In this document: piece after piece, positions 1 to 8,398 of the stretch | Numbering within the stretch: the first letter of the stretch is position 1 | Layout of the letters: each line of letters opens with the position of its first letter | Source: Aestuariicoccus sp032586235 | Lineage (GTDB): Bacteria; Pseudomonadota; Alphaproteobacteria; Rhodobacterales; Rhodobacteraceae | Direction of reading: 5' to 3' | NCBI RefSeq assembly: GCF_032586235.1 | Contig: NZ_JAWHTD010000003.1 | Span: 124,001 to 188,000, forward strand | DNA length: 64,000 nucleotides | Position numbers and translations under genes: made by a program | The notes under the pieces: generated by a model | Database searches by the model: none | The model's input: the letters and a program-made list of their open reading frames with translations, nothing else | Told to the model about the DNA's origin: nothing

Positions 1-2
1 AC

Positions 3-866
3 ACGCCCGACGACGTGATCTTCGACTGGCTGCAGGCCGAGGCCTATCCCGGCCAGGCCATGGGCCGCACCATCCTGGGCGAGACGGCGAACATCCGGCG
101 CTTCGGGCGCGAGGACCTGGCGGGTTTCGTGACCGAGCATTACGGGCCGGACCAGATGATCCTGTCGGCGGCAGGCGCGGTCGACCACGACACGCTTGTG
201 CGCGCGGCAGAGAAACTGTTCGGCGGCCTGCCAGCGCGCAAAGCCGCGCCGGCGGACCCGGCCAGCTTTGCCGGAGGCGAGGCGCGCCACGACAAGGCGC
301 TGGAACAGGCGCATCTGGCGCTGGCCTTTGAATCCTCGGGCTACCGCGATCCGCAATTCTATACCGCGCAGGTCTATGCCATCGCGCTGGGGGGCGGCAT
401 GTCGAGCCGCCTGTTCCAGGAAATCCGCGAGAAGCGAGGGCTGTGCTATACGATCTTCGCCCAGAACGGGGCCTATGCCGATACCGGCATGACCACGATC
501 TACGCCGGCACCAGCGGTGACCAGATCGGCGCGCTGGCCGATCTGACCATCGACGAGATGAAGCGCGCCGCCGAGGACATGAGCCCCGAAGAGGTCGCCC
601 GCGCCCGCGCGCAGATGAAGGCGGGCCTGCTGATGGGTCTGGAGAGTCCGGCCAGCCGGGCCGAGCGCATCGCGCGGATGGTGCAGATCTGGGGCAAGGT
701 GCCCGAGTTGTCGGAAACCGTGGCACGCATCGACAGTGTAACCACCGGCGACGTGCGCGCGCTGGCCGAAACGCTGGCCGAGAAGGCCCCGGCGGCCATG
801 GCGCTTTACGGCCCGGTGTCGGACGCGCCGACGCTGGCGCAAGTGCAGGCGCGACGGGCCGCCTGA
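3..866 (+). CDS. M16 family (pitrilysin-type) zinc peptidase, C-terminal part
   Basis: The reading frame enters from the left edge, so only about 287 C-terminal residues are visible. They hold the second half of an M16 processing-peptidase fold, with the family signature ALGGGMSSRLFQEIREKRGL followed by CYTIFAQNGAYADTG, as in bacterial homologues of the mitochondrial processing peptidase beta subunit. The zinc-binding HxxEH motif of the N-terminal half should lie upstream of the window, so activity cannot be judged here. The stop codon overlaps the start of the next gene by one base (TGATG), which suggests translational coupling. The family assignment is secure; the substrate is unknown. Confidence 0.9.
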   Translation, partial: TPDDVIFDWLQAEAYPGQAMGRTILGETANIRRFGREDLAGFVTEHYGPDQMILSAAGAVDHDTLVRAAEKLFGGLPARKAAPADPASFAGGEARHDKALEQAHLALAFESSGYRDPQFYTAQVYAIALGGGMSSRLFQEIREKRGLCYTIFAQNGAYADTGMTTIYAGTSGDQIGALADLTIDEMKRAAEDMSPEEVARARAQMKAGLLMGLESPASRAERIARMVQIWGKVPELSETVARIDSVTTGDVRALAETLAEKAPAAMALYGPVSDAPTLAQVQARRAA

Positions 867-1450
867 TGCTGGCCCTGCGGCGAAAATTCCGCATCGAGAC
901 CGAGCGCATGACCCTGCGCCCGCCGCAGCACGGCGATTTCAACAGCTGGACCGCTCTGCGGCAGGACAGCGAGGATTTCCTCACCCCGTGGGAGCCCAAC
1001 TGGGCCGACGATCACCTGTCGCGGCGCGCCTTTACCAACCGGGTCTATTGGGCCAGCCGGTCGATCTCGAACGGGACGGCGGTTCCGGTGTTCCTGATCC
1101 GCCGCAGCGACCAGACGCTGCTGGGGGCGATCACGCTGGACAACATCCGCCGCGGCCCCGCGCAATGCGGGACGCTGGGCTACTGGATCGGCCAGCCCTT
1201 CGCCCGGCAGGGCTATATGGGCGAGGCGATCCGCGCGATGGTGCATCACGCCTTCGAGCGGCAGGATCTGAGCCGGATCGAGGCCGCCTGTCTGCCCGAG
1301 AACGTGGCGTCGCGCGGGCTGCTGGAGCGGTCGGGGTTCAAGTACGAGGGTGTGGCGCAGAGCTATCTGCAGATCAACGGGCGCTGGCGGACGCATGTGC
1401 TTTATGCGGCGCTGCGCGCGGACCGGCGCGGGCGCACCCAAATCGGTTAG
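866..1450 (+). CDS. GNAT family N-acetyltransferase (RimJ/RimL type)
   Basis: A 194-residue protein of the RimJ/RimL branch of GNAT acetyltransferases, which transfer acetyl from acetyl-CoA to an amine, often a protein N-terminus. The start ERMTLRPPQHGDF at about residues 13-25 and the acetyl-CoA binding stretch GYWIGQPFARQGYMGEAI at 105-122 are typical, as is the later ENVASRGLLERSGFKYEG. The ATG overlaps the stop of the M16 peptidase gene by one base, so the two are probably co-transcribed. The same pairing of an M16 peptidase with a GNAT occurs in related alphaproteobacteria. The acetyl acceptor is not predictable from sequence. Confidence 0.88.
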   Translation: MLALRRKFRIETERMTLRPPQHGDFNSWTALRQDSEDFLTPWEPNWADDHLSRRAFTNRVYWASRSISNGTAVPVFLIRRSDQTLLGAITLDNIRRGPAQCGTLGYWIGQPFARQGYMGEAIRAMVHHAFERQDLSRIEAACLPENVASRGLLERSGFKYEGVAQSYLQINGRWRTHVLYAALRADRRGRTQIG

Positions 1451-1538
1451 ACTTTCGGCAAATGTCGGGCGGCGCCGCTCCTCCGCCCTTGCGGGCGTCC
1501 TCGCTTGCTCTACCCTTCTGAGCACAGGAGGATTTGTC

Positions 1539-2357
1539 ATGCGTCTGATCGCCCTTGTTCTTATCCTGCTGGCCGGCGCCGCAAGCGCGCAGGACCAGCG
1601 CCGTCCCAGCCATTGCATCGCCGTGGCCGATGCAGCGCCCGGTTTGGAATTCATCCACAAGGCCAGCTGGACCGAGGCGGTGCCGGACTACAGCGTGCGC
1701 CTGCATTACATCGCCCATGCCTCGTTCCTGCTGCAGACGCAGGGCGGGCTGAATGCGATCACCGATTTCACCGGGTTTTACGGCAGCACCACGATGATTC
1801 CCGACGTGGTGACCATGAACCATGCGCACGACACCCACTGGACGGCCAATCCCGACCCCGCCATCCCCCATGCCCTGCCCGGCTGGGGCCCCTTCGGCGA
1901 GGGGATCGACCATTATCTCGATCTGGGCGAGATGCTGGTGCGCAATGTCTCGACCGATATCCGCAGCCAGTTCGGCGGGCGCGAGGACAACGGCAATTCG
2001 ATCTTTGTGTTCGAGGTCGAGGGGCTCTGCATCGGCCACCTTGGCCACCTGCATCATGAGCCCAACGACGAGCAATACGCGGCCCTGGGGCGGCTCGACG
2101 TGGTGATGGTGCCGGTCGATGGCGGCTATACGATGGAACTGCCGGCGATGATCCGCGTGGTCGAGCGGCTGAAATCCTCGATCGTGATCCCGATGCACTG
2201 GTTTTCGGGCTATTCGCTCGAGGCGTTTCTGGAGGGCGTGTCGGACCGCTGGGCCATCGACCGGCGCTCTGGCAGTTCGATCGAGGTCAGCCTGCGCGAT
2301 CTGCCGCCGCGCCCGACCGTGGTGGTGTTGCGCCCATCGTGGTTGCGTGATGAATAG
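1539..2357 (+). CDS. Secreted metallo-beta-lactamase-fold hydrolase (UlaG-like)
   Basis: A 272-residue protein with a clear signal peptide (MRLIALVLILLAGAASA). The ATG at 1539 is chosen because a strong AGGAGG lies at 1526-1531; the frame stays open further upstream but has no comparable site. The fold resembles UlaG-type lactonases: NHAHDTHW stands where HxHxDH metal ligands occur, followed by IGHLGHLHH, a PVDGGYTMELP block and IPMHW. The spacing of the first motif (H-A-H-D-T-H) departs from the classic HxHxDH. A periplasmic location follows from the signal peptide. The substrate is unknown. A short GC-rich inverted repeat directly follows the stop codon (2357-2379). Confidence 0.8.
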   Translation: MRLIALVLILLAGAASAQDQRRPSHCIAVADAAPGLEFIHKASWTEAVPDYSVRLHYIAHASFLLQTQGGLNAITDFTGFYGSTTMIPDVVTMNHAHDTHWTANPDPAIPHALPGWGPFGEGIDHYLDLGEMLVRNVSTDIRSQFGGREDNGNSIFVFEVEGLCIGHLGHLHHEPNDEQYAALGRLDVVMVPVDGGYTMELPAMIRVVERLKSSIVIPMHWFSGYSLEAFLEGVSDRWAIDRRSGSSIEVSLRDLPPRPTVVVLRPSWLRDE

Positions 2358-2394
2358 GGTCTGACCCCGAGGCAGACCCAACCAAAGGCGCATC

Positions 2395-3822
2395 ATGCCC
2401 CATTCCCCCGCTGACGACCGCTTTGCCGAGACGCTGGCACAGGCGCTGCCCGAGGGCCGTCTGCGCCGGGCCGAGCCGCGGTATCTGGAGGAACCGAGGG
2501 GGCTCTGGACCGGGGCGCCCGCCTGGGTGGCGCGGCCCGAAAGCGCCGAAGAGGTCGCGGCGATCCTGCGCGCCTGCAATGCGGCGCGTGTGGGCGTGGT
2601 GCCCTATGGTGGCGGGACCGGGCTGGTCGGCGGGCAGATCGTCGAGGCCGGGCAGCCCTCGGCGCTGATTCTGTCGCTGGAAAAGATGAATGCGATCCGG
2701 GCCGTTTACCCCGAAGAAAACGTGCTGATCGCCGAGGCGGGTGCGATCCTGGCGGATGTGCAGGCGGCGGCCCGGGACGTCGACCGGCTTTTTCCGCTGT
2801 CGCTGGCGTCGGAAGGCTCGGCGCGGATCGGCGGGCTTCTGGCGACCAATGCGGGCGGTGTGAACGTTCTGCGCTATGGCAACACCCGCGATCTGGTGCT
2901 GGGGCTGGAGGCGGTTCTGCCCGACGGGCAGATCTGGCACGGGCTGCGGCGGCTGCGCAAGGACAACACCGGTTACGATCTGCGGCATCTGCTGATCGGG
3001 GCCGAGGGCACGCTGGGTGTCATCACGGCGGCCAGCCTGAAACTGTCGCCGATCCCGGCGGGCACCGGCACCGCGCTGATGGTCGTCGACGGCCCCGGGG
3101 CGGCGCTGAAGCTGCTGTCGCTGGCCCGCTCGCAGATGGGCGAGGCGATCAGCGCCTTTGAGCTGATGCAGCGCACCGGGCTCGACTTTCTGGCCGAGAC
3201 GGTGCCGGACGTGCGCCAGCCCTTTGCCGAAAGGCCCGACTGGTTCGTGCTGATCGAGGTCGGCCTGGCCAAGGGGCTCGATCCGGCGGAGGCGCTGGAA
3301 CAGCTCTTTGCCGAGGCGCTCGAGCAGGGGCTGGTCAGCGACGGGCTGATCGCGCAGTCGCAGGCGCAGGCCGACGACTTTTGGGCGGTGCGCGAACGCA
3401 TCCCCGAGGCCAACCGCCTGATCGGCGCGATCGCGAGCCACGACATCTCGCTGCCGCTGGGGGCGATCCCCGACTTCGTCATTCGCGGCCGCGAGGTGAT
3501 CGCCGGACTTGGGGCGTTCCGGATCAATTGCTTTGGGCATCTGGGTGACGGCAATCTGCATTACAACATCTTCCCCGCGCCCGGCCGCAGCCGCAAAGAG
3601 CACGCCAAACAGCGCGAGGACATCAAGCGCGCCCTGCACGATCTGGTGCACGAGATGGGCGGCTCGGTCAGCGCGGAACATGGGATCGGGCGCCTGAAAG
3701 TCGGCGATATGGAACGCTATGGCGATCCGGCCAAGCTTTGGGCGATGCGGTCCATCAAGGACGCGCTCGACCCGAATGGCATCATGAACCCCGGCGCGGT
3801 GGTGCCCCCGGTCAGCGGGTGA
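2395..3822 (+). CDS. FAD-linked oxidase (GlcD / D-2-hydroxyacid dehydrogenase family)
   Basis: A 475-residue flavoprotein of the FAD_binding_4 plus FAD-oxidase_C architecture. The FAD pyrophosphate loop PYGGGTGLVGGQ is at about 70-81, and SEGSARIGGLLATNAGGVNV follows. The C-terminal domain holds HLGDGNLHYNIFP near 382 and EHGIGRLK near 428, which bind FAD and the hydroxyacid carboxylate. Family members oxidise glycolate, D-lactate or D-2-hydroxyglutarate and pass electrons to a quinone or ETF; the sequence does not decide which. The length and motifs fit the D-2-hydroxyglutarate/D-lactate group slightly better than GlcD, which usually sits with glcE and glcF, absent here. The 3' end overlaps the convergent transglycosylase gene by 11 bases. 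Confidence 0.88.
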   Translation: MPHSPADDRFAETLAQALPEGRLRRAEPRYLEEPRGLWTGAPAWVARPESAEEVAAILRACNAARVGVVPYGGGTGLVGGQIVEAGQPSALILSLEKMNAIRAVYPEENVLIAEAGAILADVQAAARDVDRLFPLSLASEGSARIGGLLATNAGGVNVLRYGNTRDLVLGLEAVLPDGQIWHGLRRLRKDNTGYDLRHLLIGAEGTLGVITAASLKLSPIPAGTGTALMVVDGPGAALKLLSLARSQMGEAISAFELMQRTGLDFLAETVPDVRQPFAERPDWFVLIEVGLAKGLDPAEALEQLFAEALEQGLVSDGLIAQSQAQADDFWAVRERIPEANRLIGAIASHDISLPLGAIPDFVIRGREVIAGLGAFRINCFGHLGDGNLHYNIFPAPGRSRKEHAKQREDIKRALHDLVHEMGGSVSAEHGIGRLKVGDMERYGDPAKLWAMRSIKDALDPNGIMNPGAVVPPVSG

Positions 3823-4627
3823 CGCGGAACACGCAGCCGTCCGAGATCAGCTGCGGTGGCGTCAGGCAGAGCCCCTTGGCGGTCTGAAAGGCCGACAGCA
3901 CCTTGGGCACGTAATCGCGCGTCTCGGCATAGGGCGGCACGCCGTCGTTCTGCCCGATGCTGTTTTCCCCGGCGTTGTATCCCGCCAGAACGAGGATCGG
4001 ATCGCTGTCGAATTTCTTCATCAGGAAATCCAGAAAGACCACGCCGCCCTTGATGTTCTCGACCGGGTCCAGCGCGTCGGCCACGCCAAAGCGCTCTGCC
4101 GTGGCCGGCATAAGCTGCATCAGCCCCTGCGCGCCTGCGGTGCTGACCGCCTCGGCGCGGCCGCCGGATTCCACCGCCATAACCGCCAGCGCCAGCGCCG
4201 GGGACACGCGGGTTCCGATGGTGGCCTTGAGGATCTCGATCCCGTAGGCCTGCGCGATGTCCTGAAGATCCTGCAGGCGCGGCGCCGCCACGCCCTGCCC
4301 CTGCGGCGGGTTCTGCAGCCGGACCAGCGCCGGTTCAAGCCGCCCCGGACCGGAAGCGTCGAGCTTGGGCGACACCGCCTCCCAGAACCAGGCATAGCTG
4401 CCATCGCCCCCGGCACGCCCGCCGGGCGACGGGGACTTGGCCGCTGGTGCCGGAACCGCGGACGCCGGGCGCGGGGCGATCTGAACGGTGATGCGTTTGC
4501 GCGTGCCGGGCTTGGGCGGCGTCACCCGCTTGGCCGAAAATTCCGGGAACGGCGCCGGGGCTTCGGCCCGCACCTCGAAAGTCAGGACCGCGGCACAGAC
4601 CACGGTTAAAAGACAGAGTTTTCTCAT
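3812..4627 (-). CDS. Periplasmic lytic transglycosylase (SLT domain)
   Basis: The start at 4627 gives a 271-residue protein with a signal peptide (MRKLCLLTVVCAAVLTFEVRA). A longer frame upstream begins with a charged non-signal stretch and is less likely. A proline-rich linker covers about residues 35-75. The C-terminal half is an SLT (lysozyme-like) domain: catalytic Glu153 in AVESGG, then AGAQGLMQLMPATAERF at 164-180 and AGYNAGENS at 215-223. Such enzymes cleave the MurNAc-GlcNAc bond in peptidoglycan. It lies divergently from the pilin genes, so it may open the wall for Tad pilus assembly, but that is only inference from position. Confidence 0.87.
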   Translation of the reverse strand: MRKLCLLTVVCAAVLTFEVRAEAPAPFPEFSAKRVTPPKPGTRKRITVQIAPRPASAVPAPAAKSPSPGGRAGGDGSYAWFWEAVSPKLDASGPGRLEPALVRLQNPPQGQGVAAPRLQDLQDIAQAYGIEILKATIGTRVSPALALAVMAVESGGRAEAVSTAGAQGLMQLMPATAERFGVADALDPVENIKGGVVFLDFLMKKFDSDPILVLAGYNAGENSIGQNDGVPPYAETRDYVPKVLSAFQTAKGLCLTPPQLISDGCVFRVTR

Positions 4628-4981
4628 CACGGCGCCTGTAACTGCTTTTCGCTTTTTTCCGATCTTCGCACAAAAGCGAAAAATCTCCAACATCGGCGAC
4701 GGAAATTGAACGGGACCGCCATTTTAAGCCCTCTCGGGCCTCATTTCCCAGACGGCTAGAGCCCGTTCATACTATTTAAACGTTTAAATACATATACTTC
4801 TCAGTTTTTCGGCGATGCCGCCGTTATACTGCAAAAACAAACCAATCGCGCCAAACTCCTGCCCCAATGTGAGGGCTTATTCTACACATACCGCAACGGG
4901 ACAGGTCGTGTGAGAGACGCCCAAGCAAGTGCCGGAGCGGTGAGATCGAGAGCAAGCAAACATACACTACGGAGAGACAAC
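4628..4981. other. Intergenic region between the transglycosylase and pilin genes
   Basis: This 354-base divergent region has no convincing gene. It must hold the promoters of both flanking units and is locally AT-richer than its surroundings. The only striking element is the perfect 18-base palindrome at 4773-4790, listed separately. A purine-rich ribosome binding site (GGAGAG) lies just before the first pilin start. Confidence 0.7.
4773..4790. promoter_or_regulatory. Perfect 18-bp AT-rich palindrome upstream of the pilin genes
   Basis: TATTTAAACGTTTAAATA reads identically on both strands and is isolated in an otherwise GC-rich chromosome, about 190 bases before the first Flp prepilin start. 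Such symmetry is typical of a site for a dimeric regulator. The two TTAA half-sites are spaced by four bases, not the seven expected of a CtrA box, so the binding protein is unknown. Confidence 0.45.
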
Positions 4982-5161
4982 ATGCTTAAGTTCATCAACA
5001 CCTTCCGCAAGGACGAAGACGGTGCAGTGACGGTTGACTGGGTCGTTCTGACCGCAGCTGTCGTGGGTCTGGCCATCGCCGCCTACTCGACCATCGAGAC
5101 CAACGCCAACACGCTGATCACCGCTGCCGGTGGCGCTGTCGCGGCAGAAAACGACTTCTAA
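4982..5161 (+). CDS. flp: Flp family type IVb prepilin, copy 1
   Basis: A 59-residue prepilin. The start at 4982 is chosen because MLKFINTFRKDEDG forms the short, charged type IVb leader and GGAGAG precedes it. Cleavage by the TadV/CpaA peptidase is expected between Gly14 and Ala15, leaving AVTVDWVVLTAAVVG as the hydrophobic N-terminus with Asp19 in the position of the conserved acidic residue (mature +5). The mature subunit polymerises into the Flp adhesive pilus. It is nearly identical to the next gene, with only residues 2 and 30 differing, so the two are a recent tandem duplicate. Confidence 0.95.
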   Translation: MLKFINTFRKDEDGAVTVDWVVLTAAVVGLAIAAYSTIETNANTLITAAGGAVAAENDF

Positions 5162-5272
5162 GTCGTAGGCGGCCCCATGAACGGGGCCGCCACCCGGTTT
5201 CCCTGCAATTCAGCAACCCTGCAGCGCGACCGCGTCCCCCCCCGGCCAACTGGCCATATCTGGAGAATTCCA

Positions 5273-5452
5273 ATGTTCAAGTTCATCAATACCTTCCGCA
5301 AGGACGAAGACGGTGCTGTGACGGTTGACTGGGTCGTGCTGACCGCAGCTGTTGTGGGCATGGCCATCGCCGCCTACTCGACCATCGAGACCAACGCCAA
5401 CACGCTGATCACCGCTGCCGGTGGCGCCGTGGCGGCAGAGAACGACTTCTAA
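5273..5452 (+). CDS. flp: Flp family type IVb prepilin, copy 2
   Basis: A 59-residue prepilin almost identical to copy 1 (by eye, 57 of 59 residues match; Leu2 to Phe and Leu30 to Met). The start at 5273 is preceded by a weak TGGAG and gives the same leader, MFKFINTFRKDEDG, with the cleavage site after Gly14. It is 111 bases downstream of copy 1 with its own ribosome binding site. The intergenic sequences of the copies differ while the coding parts are almost the same, which suggests duplication plus gene conversion or strong constraint. It is a pilus structural subunit. Confidence 0.95.
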   Translation: MFKFINTFRKDEDGAVTVDWVVLTAAVVGMAIAAYSTIETNANTLITAAGGAVAAENDF

Positions 5453-5533
5453 GTCTTTCTCGAACGAGTTCCCCAAGCCGGGCTTGATCCGGCTTGGGCC
5501 TTTCCCACGTAGAGCAGAAGCGGAGGATCCGTG

Positions 5534-5713
5534 ATGTTGAACTTCCTTGAAGCCTTTCGTGACGACGAGTCAGGCGCGGTCACCGTCGATTGGGTCGTGA
5601 TCACGGCCGCTGTCGTCGGCCTGTCGGCCATTTCGTTCTTCACGATCGAAGACAGCGCGAACGATCTGATGTCTTCTGCAGGCGGCGCGATTGCGGCTGA
5701 AAACGACTTCTGA
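5534..5713 (+). CDS. flp: Flp family type IVb prepilin, divergent copy 3
   Basis: A third 59-residue prepilin, MLNFLEAFRDDESG plus AVTVDWVVITAAVVG, with the same Gly14/Ala15 processing site and the shared C-terminal ending AAENDF. The middle differs from copies 1 and 2: FFTIEDSANDLMSSAG replaces YSTIETNANTLITAAG. GGAGG at 5522-5526 favours the ATG at 5534 over the GTG at 5531. It may be a minor pilin or a differently expressed version. A terminator follows, so the three pilins form their own transcription unit ahead of the assembly genes. Confidence 0.94.
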   Translation: MLNFLEAFRDDESGAVTVDWVVITAAVVGLSAISFFTIEDSANDLMSSAGGAIAAENDF

Positions 5714-5738
5714 TCAGACGATCAGGTCAGACAAGCGA

Positions 5739-5776
5739 GAAAGGCTGTACCCGCGCGGTTCGGCCTTTTCTTTATT
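5739..5776 (+). terminator. Rho-independent terminator after the pilin genes
   Basis: The inverted repeat GAAAGGC ... GCCTTTTC is followed by a T-rich stretch (TTTATTTTTC) shortly after the third pilin stop. It should limit read-through from the highly expressed pilin genes into cpaB. Confidence 0.75.
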
Positions 5777-5916
5777 TTTCAGCATATTATCCGCACAAAC
5801 GCCCGACAAGAACCGCTGGTTCGGCAAATTTCGGACACAATCCCCGGCTAGTTTTGGAAACAATGGTCCGCGTGCGGCGCGGGCCGACATGAGGCACATA
5901 CGCGAGAGGATACACT

Positions 5917-6774
5917 ATGCGACTGGTTTTCGGACTAGTGCTGATCGCGGGGCTCGGCCTGGCCGGGTTCGCGGTATACATGGCGCAAAATTACATCGGG
6001 GCCTATCAGAGCGCCCTTGAACAGGAACGCGCAAAGTCGACGACGGCGGTTCCGACCCGGCCGATCTATGTCGCCAACCGCGCCATAACGCAGGGCGAGA
6101 CGATCAATCCCGAGGACATCCGCCTGGCGCCCTGGCCGGTGGAGCTCCTGCCCGAAGAGTATTTCGACGAGAAGACCCCCTTTACCAAGGAAGGCGAGCA
6201 GCCCCGCGTCGCCATCCGGGGGCTCGACAAGAACGAGGCCGTGACCGCGGTAAAGGTCAGCGAGCCCGGCGGCGATGCCGGTCTTACCTCGCGGCTGGAT
6301 CGTGGTCAGCGCGCCTTTGCGATCAAGGTCGATGTGGCGAGCGGCGTTTCGGGCTTTCTGCGCCCGGGCGACCGGGTCGACGTCTACTGGACCGGACGGG
6401 TGCCCGGCAACGACCCGAACCTGCCTCAGGGCGACGTCACCAAGCTGATCGAAACCGCCGTGCGGCTGATCGCCATCGACCAGATGTCGGAAACCGAAAA
6501 CGCCTCGACCACCATCGCGCGCACTGTCACCGTCGCTGCCAGCCCGCAGCAGGTCGCGGCGCTGGCGCAGGCCCAATCGACCGGACGTCTGTCGCTGTCG
6601 CTGATGGCCGCGAACGACGACACCGTGGCCGAAGCGATCGAGGTCGACCAGCGTTCCCTGCTGGGCATCGCGGCCAAGAAACAGGAGACCCAGGCCCAGG
6701 CGCTGGAGGTCTGCACCATCCGCACCCGCCGCGGCGCCGAGGTGGTCGAGATCCCGATCCCCTGCACAAACTGA
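5917..6774 (+). CDS. cpaB: Flp pilus assembly protein CpaB/RcpC
   Basis: A 285-residue protein with one N-terminal membrane anchor (MRLVFGLVLIAGLGLAGFAVYMA) and a periplasmic part. The SAF/CpaB domain covers about residues 45-115 (IYVANRAITQGETINPEDIRL), followed by the RcpC domain with FLRPGDRVDVYWTG. CpaB/RcpC works with the secretin CpaC/RcpA in the outer-membrane complex of the Tad secretion machine. The C-terminal stretch EVCTIRTRRGAEVVEIPIPC carries two cysteines that may form a disulfide. It lies between two terminators, so it could be expressed separately from both the pilins and cpaC. Confidence 0.93.
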   Translation: MRLVFGLVLIAGLGLAGFAVYMAQNYIGAYQSALEQERAKSTTAVPTRPIYVANRAITQGETINPEDIRLAPWPVELLPEEYFDEKTPFTKEGEQPRVAIRGLDKNEAVTAVKVSEPGGDAGLTSRLDRGQRAFAIKVDVASGVSGFLRPGDRVDVYWTGRVPGNDPNLPQGDVTKLIETAVRLIAIDQMSETENASTTIARTVTVAASPQQVAALAQAQSTGRLSLSLMAANDDTVAEAIEVDQRSLLGIAAKKQETQAQALEVCTIRTRRGAEVVEIPIPCTN

Positions 6775-6800
6775 CGACAATTCAGACTGTTGCCTCTTCA

Positions 6801-6838
6801 GAGGGCGCGCGAACTGCGCGCCCTCTTTTGGTTTTTTC
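6801..6838 (+). terminator. Rho-independent terminator between cpaB and cpaC
   Basis: A perfect 10-base stem, GAGGGCGCGC / GCGCGCCCTC with a five-base loop, runs into TTTTGGTTTTTT. This is a textbook intrinsic terminator on the plus strand, so cpaC onward probably has its own promoter in the following 140 bases. Confidence 0.9.
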
Positions 6839-6978
6839 GCGAGCTGTTGCGCTTTATCCACATAAGCAATCGGGCCGAAGCCTTTGATTCTTGCAAAAAA
6901 ACTGAAATTGACGCACAGTCGCCCGAAGGGCAGGCGAAAAGACCTGCGATTTGAGGCGTGATCGGAAAGGCAGGTCAC

Positions 6979-8394
6979 ATGAAATATGACGGTTTTCTCA
7001 AGGCAGCCCTGCTGGGGCTGACGCTGGGCTTTGCGCCTGCCGCGCAGGTCGCGCAGGCGGATTCGTTGCGCATTGTCCGTGGCAGCACGGAATCGACGCT
7101 TAACGTGCCGATGAACCGCGCGGTCGTCGTCGAAAGCGAAATGCCCTTCGCCGAGCTATCGATCGCCAACCCGGCAATTGCCGACATCTCTTCGTTGTCC
7201 GACCGGACGATCTATGTGCTGGGCAAGTCGCCGGGCACCACCACGCTGACGATCCTCGACCCCAGCGGCCAGCTGATCACCAATGTCGACGTGCGCGTGG
7301 CCGCGGATGTCACCGAATTCAAGGAACGGCTGCGCCAGATCCTGCCCGACGAAAAGATCGAGGTGCGCACCGCCAACGATGGCATCGTGCTGTCGGGCAC
7401 GGTCAGCAGCACGCAACGCATGACCCGCGCGCTGGACCTAGCAGAACGCTATGCCCCGGAACGGGTGTCGAACCTGATGAGCGTCGGCGGCGTGCAGCAG
7501 GTCATGCTCAAGGTGCGCTTTGCAGAGATGCAGCGCTCGGTGGCCAAGACGCTCCGGTCCTCGGTGTCGCTGGGCGGCAACGTGGCCGACGACGCACTTG
7601 GGATCGCCAGTGAGAGCGGCACCTGGCTCGACGGTGATAACGGCCTCGGCAACCCGGTCGAAGTGACCCAGGGCACCGAGGGTGCTATTCTCTTCGGCTT
7701 CAACGCCGGCGGCCTCGAAGTGGGCATCCTGCTGGAAGCCCTTGAAACCAAAGGCGTTGTCCGCACGCTGGCCGAACCGAACCTGACCGCCTTGTCGGGG
7801 CAGGAGGCCAAGTTCCTCGCCGGTGGCGAATATCCCGTCCCGGTCAACCAGGACGACGGCAAGGTCACGGTCGAGTTCAAGCCTTTCGGTATCTCGCTTA
7901 ACTTCATCCCGCGCGTCGTGGATGGCGACATCATCAACCTCGAGCTCGAGGCCGAAGTGTCCTCTATCGACAGCACGAACGGGATCGACCTTGAAAACGT
8001 CCGGATCGACGGCTTCCGCACCCGCCGCACCGCCACGACGGTGGAAATGCGCGACGGCGAAAGCTTTGCCATCGCGGGCCTGCTGCAGGACGATTTCCGC
8101 GACCTGAACGGTCAGGTGCCGTGGCTGGGCGACATTCCGGTGCTGGGCGCGCTGTTCCGCAGCGCGGAATATGCCCGCGAACAATCCGAACTGGTGATCC
8201 TCGTCACCCCTCACCTTGTGACCCCGACCAAGGGCGAAGCGCTGGCGCTGCCCACCGACCGGGTCACGGCGCCGACGGAAAAGGACCTTTTCCTCTTCGG
8301 CCGCGTGTCGGGTGAATCGCGCAAGGCCAAGGGCCCGGCGGCCGAGGTTGCCAAACAGGACTTCACCGGTTCTTATGGCTATGTGATGGATTAA
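6979..8394 (+). CDS. cpaC: Tad pilus outer-membrane secretin CpaC/RcpA
   Basis: A 471-residue secretin. The start at 6979 (MKYDGFLKAALLG) opens a signal peptide ending near AQVAQADS. The N-terminal domain at about 30-100 (VESEMPFAELSIANPAIADI) is the secretin N-domain, followed by a BON-like segment. The C-terminal secretin domain covers about 200-430 and contains VPWLGDIPVLGALFRS near 380 and ELVILVTPHLV, diagnostic of the family. It forms the outer-membrane pore for the Flp pilus. The next gene follows after four bases. Confidence 0.95.
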   Translation: MKYDGFLKAALLGLTLGFAPAAQVAQADSLRIVRGSTESTLNVPMNRAVVVESEMPFAELSIANPAIADISSLSDRTIYVLGKSPGTTTLTILDPSGQLITNVDVRVAADVTEFKERLRQILPDEKIEVRTANDGIVLSGTVSSTQRMTRALDLAERYAPERVSNLMSVGGVQQVMLKVRFAEMQRSVAKTLRSSVSLGGNVADDALGIASESGTWLDGDNGLGNPVEVTQGTEGAILFGFNAGGLEVGILLEALETKGVVRTLAEPNLTALSGQEAKFLAGGEYPVPVNQDDGKVTVEFKPFGISLNFIPRVVDGDIINLELEAEVSSIDSTNGIDLENVRIDGFRTRRTATTVEMRDGESFAIAGLLQDDFRDLNGQVPWLGDIPVLGALFRSAEYAREQSELVILVTPHLVTPTKGEALALPTDRVTAPTEKDLFLFGRVSGESRKAKGPAAEVAKQDFTGSYGYVMD

Positions 8395-8398
8395 GCGC

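Noticed and set aside
4773..4790. CtrA box (TTAA-N7-TTAA) upstream of the pilins
   Set aside because: The half-sites are separated by four bases, not seven.
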